Assembly (NCBI RefSeq): GCF_039768865.1 | Contig: NZ_JBDMZQ010000026.1 | Length of the DNA stretch: 64,000 nucleotides | Strand: one strand, 5' to 3' | DNA from: Wenyingzhuangia sp039768865 | GTDB lineage: Bacteria > Bacteroidota > Bacteroidia > Flavobacteriales > Flavobacteriaceae | Shown: positions 7,677-16,408 of the stretch, piece by piece | Layout: the number at the start of each line of letters is the position of its first letter | Numbering within the stretch: the first letter of the stretch is position 1 | The notes under the pieces: generated by a model | The model's input: the letters and a program-made list of their open reading frames with translations, nothing else | What the model was told of the DNA's origin: nothing | The model's database searches: none | Translations under genes and position numbers: made by a program

Positions 7677-10600
7677 TTGGCAACGAAAAATAATACAAGA
7701 GTTAACTTTGCTTCAGCCAAACTAAGTACAGAATATCCGGACTTTTTAGATATTCAGATTAAGTCTTTCCAAGACTTTTTCCAGTTGAAAACTAAGGCTG
7801 ACGAAAGAAGCGATGAAGGTTTGTACAAAACCTTTATGGACAATTTTCCAATTACTGACACACGCAACAATTTTGTGTTAGAATTTTTAGACTACTTTGT
7901 AGATCCACCAAGATACTCACTAGAAGAGTGTATTGAGCGAGGGTTGACGTATAGCTTGCCTCTGAAGGCAAGATTGAAACTATACTGTACAGATCCTGAA
8001 CATGAGGACTTTGAAACGATTGTGCAAGATGTGTACTTAGGTACCATACCTTACATGACCAATTCAGGTACATTCATTATCAATGGTGCAGAGCGTGTTA
8101 TTGTTTCACAATTACACAGGTCTCCAGGGGTTTTCTTTGGGCAATCTTTCCATGCAAACGGTACAAAATTATATTCTGCGAGAGTTATTCCTTTTAAAGG
8201 ATCTTGGATAGAATTTGCGACCGATATCAATCAAGTGATGTATGCTTATATTGATAGAAAGAAAAAATTACCTGTTACTACTTTATTCCGTGCCATTGGG
8301 TTCGAAAGAGATAAAGATATCTTAGAAATCTTTGACCTTGCAGAAGAAGTTAAAGTGTCCAAGTCAGGACTAAAGAAAGTATTGGGACGAAAGTTAGCAG
8401 CTCGTGTATTAAGAACATGGTTTGAAGACTTTGTAGATGAAGACACAGGAGAAGTGGTTTCTATAGAGCGTAACGAGATCGTATTTGATCGCGATACCAT
8501 TTTAGAGAAAGACCACATTGAAGAAATTGTAGAAACAGGAGTTAAAACCATTTTGTTACACCGAGAGGATAATGAAAGCGGTGATTACTCGATCATACAC
8601 AATACATTACAGAAAGACCCTACAAACTCTGAGAAAGAGGCTGTAGAACATATATATAGACAACTTCGTAATGCTGAGCCGCCAGATGAGGAGACTGCCA
8701 GAGGAATTATTGAAAAATTATTCTTCTCTGAACAACGTTATAACTTAGGAGAAGTTGGTCGTTTTAGAATGAACAAAAAGTTAGGATTGAATGAGTCTTT
8801 GGACCAGAAAGTTTTGACAAAGAATGATATCATTACCATCATCAAAAACTTAATTGAGTTGGTCAACTCAAAAGCAGAGATTGATGATATTGATCACTTA
8901 TCTAATAGACGTGTGCGTACGGTTGGAGAACAATTAGCTGCTCAATTTGGAGTAGGATTGTCTCGTATGGCTCGTACCATTAGAGAAAGAATGAACGTTC
9001 GTGATAACGAAGTATTTACACCAATTGACTTGATCAATGCTAAGACTTTGTCTTCAGTCATCAATTCTTTCTTTGGAACAAACCAGTTGTCTCAATTTAT
9101 GGATCAAACCAATCCACTAGCTGAGATTACTCACAAACGTAGATTGTCTGCTTTAGGACCTGGAGGTTTATCTAGAGAAAGAGCAGGGTTTGAGGTTCGT
9201 GATGTTCACTATACTCACTACGGGCGTTTGTGTCCTATTGAAACACCAGAAGGTCCAAACATTGGATTGATTTCTTCTTTAGCAGTATATGCAAAAGTGA
9301 ACAATCTAGGATTCATTGAAACCGCATACCACAAAGTAGACGAAGGGAAAGTCAACATCGTTGATGCACCAACTTACTTGAGTGCCGAGGAAGAAGAAGG
9401 GATGAAGTTTGCACAGTCAAACATTGATATAGCGAAGGATGGAAAGATCAATTTGGATAAGGTTATTGCTCGTGAAGAGGCTGATTATCCTGTGGTAACT
9501 CCACAAGATATAGATTACATGGATGTATCTCCAAACCAGATTGCGTCTATATCAGCTTCATTGATTCCTTTCTTAGAACATGATGATGCCAACCGTGCAT
9601 TGATGGGATCTAACATGATGAGACAAGCAGTACCTTTATTACGACCAGAAGCACCTATTGTAGGAACTGGGTTAGAGCGTAGAGTTGCAAAAGATTCAAG
9701 AATCTTAATCAACGCACAAGGTGCCGGAGAAGTTATTTATGTTGATGCAAATAAGATTACTATTCGTTATGAAAGAACAGAGCAAGAAGCTTCTGTTAGT
9801 TTTGATTCGAACGAAGTTTCTTATGACTTGATTAAGTTTAGAAAAACAAACCAGGGAACATCCATCAACTTAAAACCCATTGTAAAAGTTGGGGATACTG
9901 TTGAAGAAGGACAAGTATTATGTGAAGGATATGCTACACAGAAAGGTGAATTGGCATTAGGACGTAATATGAAAGTTGCCTTTATGCCATGGCAAGGGTA
10001 CAACTTTGAGGATGCGATTGTGATTTCTGAAAAAGTAGTAAGAGAAGACATCTTTACTTCTATTCATATTGATGAATATTCTTTAGATGTTAGAGACACA
10101 AAACTAGGTGCTGAAGAGTTAACCAACGATATTCCTAATGTTTCTGAGGAGGCAACCAAAGACCTTGATGAAAACGGAATGATTCGTATTGGTGCTGAAG
10201 TGAAACCAGGGGATATCTTAATTGGTAAGATTACGCCAAAAGGAGAGTCAGACCCAACACCAGAAGAAAAATTATTACGTGCGATCTTTGGAGACAAAGC
10301 AGGCGATGTAAAAGATGCTTCGTTGAAAGCTTCTCCATCATTAAGAGGAGTAGTTATAGGTAAAAAATTGTTTAAGAAAGCAGTTAAGGATAAGTCTAAG
10401 AGAATTAGAGATAAAGAGGAGATTGAAGCTTTAGAAGCTAGATATACTCATGATTTCGAATCTTTAAAAGACAATTTAATTGAGAAGTTGTTTGCTCTAA
10501 TTTCAGGAAAAACTTCGCAAGGAGTTCAGAATGATTTAGGAGAAGAAGTTTTTCCAAAGGGTAAAAAGTACACGTTGAAAATGTTAAATTCTGTAACAGA

Positions 10601-11489
10601 TTTTACACATTTGACAAAAGGTTCTTGGACAACAGATGATCATTTAAATAATTTAGTTGCGGAATTAATCCACAATTATAAAATTAAGGTTAGTGATTTA
10701 CAAGGTGCGTTAAGACGTAAGAAATTTGCCATTACAATTGGAGATGAATTACCAGCAGGAGTATTGAAATTAGCTAAAGTTTATATTGCGAAAAAACGTA
10801 AACTAAAAGTAGGAGACAAGATGGCAGGACGTCACGGTAACAAAGGTATTGTTGCTCGTATTGTACGTCAAGAAGAAATGCCTTTCTTGGAAGACGGAAC
10901 CCCAGTAGATATCGTTTTGAATCCGTTAGGAGTACCTTCTCGTATGAACATAGGACAGATATACGAAACTGTTTTAGGATGGGCAGGACAAAAATTAGAT
11001 CAAACGTATGCAACTCCAATTTTTGATGGTGCAAAATTAGATCAAATTAACGCCTTAACAGACGAAGCAGGAATTCCAAGATTTGGACACACTTACTTGT
11101 ATGATGGTGGAACAGGAGAACGTTTTGATCAACCCGCAACGGTTGGGATCATCTATATGATTAAGTTGGGTCACATGATTGAGGATAAGATGCACGCACG
11201 TTCTATAGGACCGTACTCTTTAATTACACAACAACCATTAGGAGGTAAAGCTCAATTTGGTGGTCAACGTTTTGGAGAGATGGAAGTATGGGCATTAGAA
11301 GCCTATGGAGCCTCTAGTATCTTACGTGAAATTTTAACAGTAAAATCTGATGATGTAATTGGTAGAGCCAAAACTTACGAAGCAATCGTAAAAGGAGAAC
11401 CAATGCCAGAACCAGGTTTGCCAGAATCATTCAACGTATTAATGCACGAATTGAAAGGTTTAGGATTAGACGTAAGATTAGAAGAATAA
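7677..11489 (+). CDS. rpoB: RNA polymerase subunit beta
   Basis: This 1270-aa beta subunit is complete. The rifampicin pocket reads FFGTNQLSQFMDQTNPLAEITHKRR followed by LSALGPGGL, with the usual resistance positions (Asp, His, Ser) in wild-type form, so sensitivity is expected. Further hallmarks are GRLCPIETPEGPNIGLI, KVGDKMAGRHGNKG and the C-terminal GGKAQFGGQRFGEMEVWALEAYGA. The start must be TTG at 7677: upstream in frame there is a stop at 7662-7664, and the next in-frame ATG would remove over 50 conserved residues. The only other choice is an ATT at 7665. It is followed by rpoC after 75 nt. Confidence 0.97.
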   Translation: MATKNNTRVNFASAKLSTEYPDFLDIQIKSFQDFFQLKTKADERSDEGLYKTFMDNFPITDTRNNFVLEFLDYFVDPPRYSLEECIERGLTYSLPLKARLKLYCTDPEHEDFETIVQDVYLGTIPYMTNSGTFIINGAERVIVSQLHRSPGVFFGQSFHANGTKLYSARVIPFKGSWIEFATDINQVMYAYIDRKKKLPVTTLFRAIGFERDKDILEIFDLAEEVKVSKSGLKKVLGRKLAARVLRTWFEDFVDEDTGEVVSIERNEIVFDRDTILEKDHIEEIVETGVKTILLHREDNESGDYSIIHNTLQKDPTNSEKEAVEHIYRQLRNAEPPDEETARGIIEKLFFSEQRYNLGEVGRFRMNKKLGLNESLDQKVLTKNDIITIIKNLIELVNSKAEIDDIDHLSNRRVRTVGEQLAAQFGVGLSRMARTIRERMNVRDNEVFTPIDLINAKTLSSVINSFFGTNQLSQFMDQTNPLAEITHKRRLSALGPGGLSRERAGFEVRDVHYTHYGRLCPIETPEGPNIGLISSLAVYAKVNNLGFIETAYHKVDEGKVNIVDAPTYLSAEEEEGMKFAQSNIDIAKDGKINLDKVIAREEADYPVVTPQDIDYMDVSPNQIASISASLIPFLEHDDANRALMGSNMMRQAVPLLRPEAPIVGTGLERRVAKDSRILINAQGAGEVIYVDANKITIRYERTEQEASVSFDSNEVSYDLIKFRKTNQGTSINLKPIVKVGDTVEEGQVLCEGYATQKGELALGRNMKVAFMPWQGYNFEDAIVISEKVVREDIFTSIHIDEYSLDVRDTKLGAEELTNDIPNVSEEATKDLDENGMIRIGAEVKPGDILIGKITPKGESDPTPEEKLLRAIFGDKAGDVKDASLKASPSLRGVVIGKKLFKKAVKDKSKRIRDKEEIEALEARYTHDFESLKDNLIEKLFALISGKTSQGVQNDLGEEVFPKGKKYTLKMLNSVTDFTHLTKGSWTTDDHLNNLVAELIHNYKIKVSDLQGALRRKKFAITIGDELPAGVLKLAKVYIAKKRKLKVGDKMAGRHGNKGIVARIVRQEEMPFLEDGTPVDIVLNPLGVPSRMNIGQIYETVLGWAGQKLDQTYATPIFDGAKLDQINALTDEAGIPRFGHTYLYDGGTGERFDQPATVGIIYMIKLGHMIEDKMHARSIGPYSLITQQPLGGKAQFGGQRFGEMEVWALEAYGASSILREILTVKSDDVIGRAKTYEAIVKGEPMPEPGLPESFNVLMHELKGLGLDVRLEE

Positions 11490-11505
11490 CTGAGTATTAA
11501 GTATG

Positions 11506-11537
11506 AACACAAGGTGTTGTAACAAACACTTTGTGTT
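11506..11537 (+). other. Hairpin in the rpoB-rpoC spacer
   Basis: AACACAAGGTGTT (11506-11518) pairs with AACACTTTGTGTT (11525-11537). There are 13-nt arms with one G-U wobble and a 6-nt loop. No T run follows, so it is not an intrinsic terminator. It may be an RNA processing or stability element between two co-transcribed genes (inference). Confidence 0.6.
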
Positions 11538-11564
11538 GAATTACTAAAGACTAAAAAAGAAATC

Positions 11565-14500
11565 ATGGCAAGAAATAACGATAAAAACCCTACACAAAAG
11601 AAATTTGAAAAAATTTCTATTGGTTTAGCATCACCAGAGTCTATTTTAGAAGCCTCTCACGGTGAAGTTTTAAAACCAGAAACAATCAATTACCGTACAC
11701 ACAAACCAGAAAGAGATGGTTTGTTTTGTGAACGAATTTTCGGACCAATCAAAGACTTTGAATGTGCTTGTGGTAAATACAAGAGAATTCGTTACAAAGG
11801 GATTGTTTGTGATCGATGTGGTGTAGAAGTTACAGAAAAGAAAGTACGAAGAGATAGAGTAGGACACATCAATTTGGTGGTTCCTATTGCTCACATTTGG
11901 TATTTTAGATCATTACCTAACAAGATGGGATACCTTTTAGGGTTGCCTTCTAAAAAGTTAGATATGATTATCTACTACGAAAGATACGTAGTGATACAAC
12001 CGGGTAATGCAACTCAGTTAGATGGAACTCCATTGCAAAAAATGGATTTCTTGACTGAGGAAGAATATTTAGATATTTTAGAAACCGTACCATTAGATAA
12101 TAGATATTTGGATGATGATGATCCTAATAAATTTATTGCTAAAATGGGTGCAGAATGTTTGATTGATTTGTTGGATCGTATAGATTTAGAATCGCTTTCT
12201 TATGAATTGCGTCACAAATCGAATACAGAAACCTCAAAGCAACGAAAAACAGAAGCTTTAAAGCGTTTGAACGTTGTTGAAGCTTTCCGCGAATCTCAAA
12301 AGAATAGAGAAAATAATCCATCTTGGATGATTCTAAAGGCCATTCCAGTAATTCCGCCAGAATTACGTCCTTTAGTTCCTTTGGACGGTGGTCGTTTTGC
12401 AACCTCTGATTTGAATGATTTATACCGTAGAGTAATTATTCGTAACAATCGTCTGAAGCGTTTGGTAGAAATTCAAGCTCCAGAGGTGATTTTGCGTAAT
12501 GAAAAACGTATGTTACAAGAATCTGTAGATTCATTATTTGATAACACTCGTAAATCTTCAGCAGTAAAGACAGAATCTAACAGGCCTTTAAAATCTTTAT
12601 CAGATTCATTGAAAGGAAAACAAGGTCGTTTCCGTCAAAATTTACTAGGGAAACGTGTCGATTATTCTGCTCGTTCTGTAATTGTTGTAGGTCCTACTTT
12701 GGCTTTATCCGAATGTGGTATTCCTAAGGATATGGCAGCTGAATTGTACAAACCATTTATCATTCGTAAGCTGATTGAGCGTGGTGTTGTAAAAACAGTT
12801 AAGTCTGCTAAAAAAATAATAGATAAGAAAGAACCGGTTGTATGGGATATTTTAGAGAATGTAATTAAAGGACACCCAGTATTATTGAACCGTGCGCCAA
12901 CTTTACACCGTCTAGGAATCCAGGCTTTCCAGCCAAAGTTGATAGAAGGTAAAGCCATTCAGTTGCATCCATTAGTCTGTTCGGCATTTAACGCCGATTT
13001 TGATGGGGATCAGATGGCAGTTCACTTGCCATTAGGTCCAGAAGCTATTTTAGAAGCTCAAATGTTATTGTTAGGTTCTCATTCGATCTTGAATCCTGCT
13101 AATGGTGCTCCAATTACAGTACCTTCTCAGGATATGGTATTGGGTCTTTATTACATGACCAAATTGCGTGTTACTGATGAAAACCATACGGTAAAAGGTG
13201 AAGGGTTAACATTTTATTCCCCTGAGGAAGTAACCATTGCTTTCAATGAAAAAGCTGTGGAATTAAACGCAGGGATTAAAGTTAAAACTCAGGATGTTGA
13301 TGAGCAAGGAAATCAAGTAACAAGAATTATAGAAACGACTGTTGGTAGGGTTTTATTTAACGAACATGTACCCGCAGCAGCAGGATATATAAATGATATT
13401 TTAACTAAAAAATCTCTACGTGGAATTATCGCAAAAGTTTTGAAAACTACAGATATTCCAACAACAGGAAAGTTTTTAGATAATATCAAGGATATGGGAT
13501 TCAAATTTGCCTTTAAAGGAGGTTTGTCATTCTCATTAGGAGATATAATTATTCCAGCAGAAAAGCAGCAAATGATTGCTGACGCAAATGTTGAAGTGGA
13601 TGTGATCATTCAAAACTACAACATGGGTATGTTAACGAATAAAGAGCGTTATAACCAAGTGATTGATATTTGGGGATCTACAAACAACCAATTGACAGAA
13701 TTGTCGATGAAGCGTTTGAGAGAAGATCAACAAGGATTTAACTCTGTGTATATGATGCTAGATTCTGGAGCCCGTGGTTCTAAAGAACAAATTCGTCAGT
13801 TGACAGGTATGCGTGGATTGATGGCTAAGCCAAAAAAATCTACTTCCTCTGGAGGAGAAATTATCGAAAACCCAATTTTATCTAACTTTAAGGAAGGTTT
13901 ATCAATTTTAGAGTATTTTATTTCTACACACGGTGCCCGTAAAGGTCTTGCCGATACCGCATTAAAAACAGCCGATGCAGGATACTTAACTCGTCGTTTG
14001 GTTGATGTTGCACAAGATGTAATCATCAACGAGTTTGATTGTGGTACTTTAAGAGGTTTAGAGGTATCTCCGTTAAAGAAAAATGATGAAATCGTTGAGC
14101 CTTTAAGTGAACGTATTGTTGGGCGTGTAGCATTGCATGATGTTAAAGATCCTGTAAACCACGAAGTTTTAGTAGCTGCTGGTTCAGAAATTACTGAAGA
14201 GTTAGCGCTTGTGATTGAAGAGTCTGGATTAGATACTGTCGAAGTTCGCTCACCATTGACGTGTGAAACAAAACGAGGAATTTGTTCTAAGTGTTATGGA
14301 CAATCTATGTCTACGCGTAATATGGTTCAAATAGGAGAGTCTGTAGGAGTTATTGCTGCACAGTCCATTGGAGAACCAGGTACACAGTTGACTTTGCGTA
14401 CTTTCCACGTTGGAGGGGTAGCAGGGAACATTTCAGAAGACAATAAATTGACAGCTAAGTTTAGCGGTCGTTTGGTGATTGATGATTTGGTTACGGTACC

Positions 14501-15848
14501 GGGTAAGAACCCACAAGGAGATCCAGTAGAAATCGTTATTTCTCGTACTGCTGAAGCTAAGATTTTAGATGATAAAATAGGAACAGTATTGAGTAATACT
14601 GTAATTCCTTATGGATCTTACATTTTTGTGAATGGACAAACCAAGATCAACAAAGGAGATGCAATCTGTCAATGGGATCCATTTAACGGAGTCATCGTTT
14701 CTGAGTTTGGAGGTAAAATAGCTTTTGAAGATTTAGAACAAGGGGTGAATTATTCAGTTGAAATTGATGAACAAACAGGTTTCCAAGAAAAAGTAATTAT
14801 CGAGTCCAAAGACAAGAAGAAAATTCCTGCTATTCTTATTCAAGATAAAGATGGAAGTACATTGCGTTCTTATTCTTTACCTCTTGGTGCTCATTTGATG
14901 GTTGATGATGGAGAAGAAATAGAAACAGGTAAGACATTAGTTAAGATTCCTCGTAAGTCTGGAAAGGCTGGAGATATCACAGGAGGTTTGCCACGAGTAA
15001 CAGAATTATTTGAAGCTCGTAATCCATCTAACCCAGCAGTTGTTGCAGAGACAGATGGTGTTGTTTCCTTTGGTAAAATCAAGCGAGGTAACCGTGAGAT
15101 TATTGTAGAGTCTAAATTTGGAGATATCAAGAAATACTTGATTAAATTGTCTAACCAAATTTTGGTACAAGAGAATGACTACGTAAAAGCGGGAATGGCT
15201 TTATCAGATGGTTCTATCACACCAGAAGACATCTTGAGAATTCAAGGACCTTCTAAAGTACAAGAGTATATAGTAAACGAAATTCAAGAAGTTTATCGTT
15301 TACAAGGAGTAAGGATTAATGACAAGCATTACGAAGTGGTTGTCCGTCAAATGATGCGTAAAGTTAGAATTATAGATTCTGGAGATACGCTATTCTTAGA
15401 AAATTCTTTGATCCATAAAAATGACTTTATTGAAAAAAATGATGAGATTTATGGGATGAAGGTAGTTGAAGATGCAGGAGCGTCTGAAGTCTTCAAAGCA
15501 GGTCAAATTATTTCTGCTCGTCAATTAAGAGATGAGAATTCAAGATTGAAAAGAGAAGACAAAGCTCTAATCGAAGCAAGAGATGCAAAACCAGCAACGG
15601 CAGAGCAAATCTTACAAGGGATTACAAGAGCATCTTTACAGACCAAATCGTTTATATCAGCAGCATCGTTCCAAGAAACAACTAAAGTGTTGAATGAGGC
15701 AGCTGTAAATGGTAAAATTGACTACTTAGAAGGATTAAAAGAGAATGTTATCGTTGGTAAAAAGATTCCTGCCGGAACAGGTATGAGATCTTACAACAAT
15801 GTCATTGTTGGTCCTAAAGAGGAAATAGAAAGAAGTTTTGAAGCCTAG
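11565..15848 (+). CDS. rpoC: RNA polymerase subunit beta-prime
   Basis: This 1427-aa subunit is intact. The N-terminal zinc ribbon is CACGKYKRIRYKGIVCDRCG. The active-site loop NADFDGDQM lies at residues 476-484, with three Asp holding the catalytic Mg2+. The second zinc site includes CETKRGICSKCYG. Trigger-loop and jaw regions (GESVGVIAAQSIGEPGTQLTLRTFH) are present. The length is typical for Bacteroidota. It forms one operon with rpoB and ends at a strong terminator at 15877-15908. Confidence 0.98.
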   Translation: MARNNDKNPTQKKFEKISIGLASPESILEASHGEVLKPETINYRTHKPERDGLFCERIFGPIKDFECACGKYKRIRYKGIVCDRCGVEVTEKKVRRDRVGHINLVVPIAHIWYFRSLPNKMGYLLGLPSKKLDMIIYYERYVVIQPGNATQLDGTPLQKMDFLTEEEYLDILETVPLDNRYLDDDDPNKFIAKMGAECLIDLLDRIDLESLSYELRHKSNTETSKQRKTEALKRLNVVEAFRESQKNRENNPSWMILKAIPVIPPELRPLVPLDGGRFATSDLNDLYRRVIIRNNRLKRLVEIQAPEVILRNEKRMLQESVDSLFDNTRKSSAVKTESNRPLKSLSDSLKGKQGRFRQNLLGKRVDYSARSVIVVGPTLALSECGIPKDMAAELYKPFIIRKLIERGVVKTVKSAKKIIDKKEPVVWDILENVIKGHPVLLNRAPTLHRLGIQAFQPKLIEGKAIQLHPLVCSAFNADFDGDQMAVHLPLGPEAILEAQMLLLGSHSILNPANGAPITVPSQDMVLGLYYMTKLRVTDENHTVKGEGLTFYSPEEVTIAFNEKAVELNAGIKVKTQDVDEQGNQVTRIIETTVGRVLFNEHVPAAAGYINDILTKKSLRGIIAKVLKTTDIPTTGKFLDNIKDMGFKFAFKGGLSFSLGDIIIPAEKQQMIADANVEVDVIIQNYNMGMLTNKERYNQVIDIWGSTNNQLTELSMKRLREDQQGFNSVYMMLDSGARGSKEQIRQLTGMRGLMAKPKKSTSSGGEIIENPILSNFKEGLSILEYFISTHGARKGLADTALKTADAGYLTRRLVDVAQDVIINEFDCGTLRGLEVSPLKKNDEIVEPLSERIVGRVALHDVKDPVNHEVLVAAGSEITEELALVIEESGLDTVEVRSPLTCETKRGICSKCYGQSMSTRNMVQIGESVGVIAAQSIGEPGTQLTLRTFHVGGVAGNISEDNKLTAKFSGRLVIDDLVTVPGKNPQGDPVEIVISRTAEAKILDDKIGTVLSNTVIPYGSYIFVNGQTKINKGDAICQWDPFNGVIVSEFGGKIAFEDLEQGVNYSVEIDEQTGFQEKVIIESKDKKKIPAILIQDKDGSTLRSYSLPLGAHLMVDDGEEIETGKTLVKIPRKSGKAGDITGGLPRVTELFEARNPSNPAVVAETDGVVSFGKIKRGNREIIVESKFGDIKKYLIKLSNQILVQENDYVKAGMALSDGSITPEDILRIQGPSKVQEYIVNEIQEVYRLQGVRINDKHYEVVVRQMMRKVRIIDSGDTLFLENSLIHKNDFIEKNDEIYGMKVVEDAGASEVFKAGQIISARQLRDENSRLKREDKALIEARDAKPATAEQILQGITRASLQTKSFISAASFQETTKVLNEAAVNGKIDYLEGLKENVIVGKKIPAGTGMRSYNNVIVGPKEEIERSFEA

Positions 15849-15876
15849 TTAGACTTTATAAACTTATGTTTTAAAG

Positions 15877-15908
15877 AAAACGGATTCCATTAGGAATCCG
15901 TTTTTTTT
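15877..15908 (+). terminator. Intrinsic terminator of the rpl-rpo operon
   Basis: AAAACGGATTCC (15877-15888) pairs with GGAATCCGTTTT (15893-15904) around a 4-nt loop ATTA. A run of T follows to 15908. It sits 28 nt after the rpoC stop. Confidence 0.85.
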
Positions 15909-15956
15909 GCTACATAATTATAATTACTTTAGTGTGCATATAAATACAATCTCAAC

Positions 15957-16268
15957 ATGGAAGAAACTAAAGGAAAAGAAGGAAACATCAACATAGAATT
16001 GTCACCCGAAATCGCAGAAGGTACTTATTCTAATTTAGCTATAATTAACCACTCAAACTCAGAGTTTGTTGTAGATTTTGTGAATATTATGCCAGGAATT
16101 CCCAAGGCAAAAGTAAAATCCAGAATCGTGTTAACGCCTCAGCATGCCAAACGATTGGCGAAAGCTTTAATTGATAATATCAAACGTTTTGAGGCACAAG
16201 TAGGAGAGATTAAGGAATTCGAACAACAAGATTTTCCAATCAACTTTGGACCAATCGGTGAAGCTTAG
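15957..16268 (+). CDS. DUF3467 family protein
   Basis: This 103-aa soluble protein matches the DUF3467 family by its core: EIAEGTYSNLAIINHSNSEFVVDFV, then MPGIPKAKVKSRIVLTPQHAKRL. The family is conserved in Bacteroidota, typically just after rpoC as here, and its biochemical role is unknown. The conserved SEFVVDFV and MPG.PKAKVKSRI segments suggest a compact beta-rich fold. It has its own short upstream region after the rpoC terminator and is separated from convergent yidC by a terminator hairpin. Confidence 0.85.
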   Translation: MEETKGKEGNINIELSPEIAEGTYSNLAIINHSNSEFVVDFVNIMPGIPKAKVKSRIVLTPQHAKRLAKALIDNIKRFEAQVGEIKEFEQQDFPINFGPIGEA

Positions 16269-16345
16269 AAGATTTGAAAGGAAAGTTTCCTTTTGAGGGT
16301 CATAGATCAAAGCGAACAGAATGTAGTCAATTCTAGTAAAAAAAT

Positions 16346-16381
16346 AAGAACCCCTAACGGTACATACCATTAGGGGTTCTT
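16346..16381. terminator. Terminator hairpin between DUF3467 gene and yidC
   Basis: AAGAACCCCTAA (16346-16357) pairs with TTAGGGGTTCTT (16370-16381). The stem continues inside as GGT/ACC around a 4-nt loop. On the minus strand it is followed by a T-rich run (complement of 16338-16344), so it mainly ends the pyrG-yidC transcript. On the plus strand the T tract is weak. Confidence 0.7.
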
Positions 16382-16408
16382 CTGTAAAGTTTAGGTTTAT
16401 CTATATTG

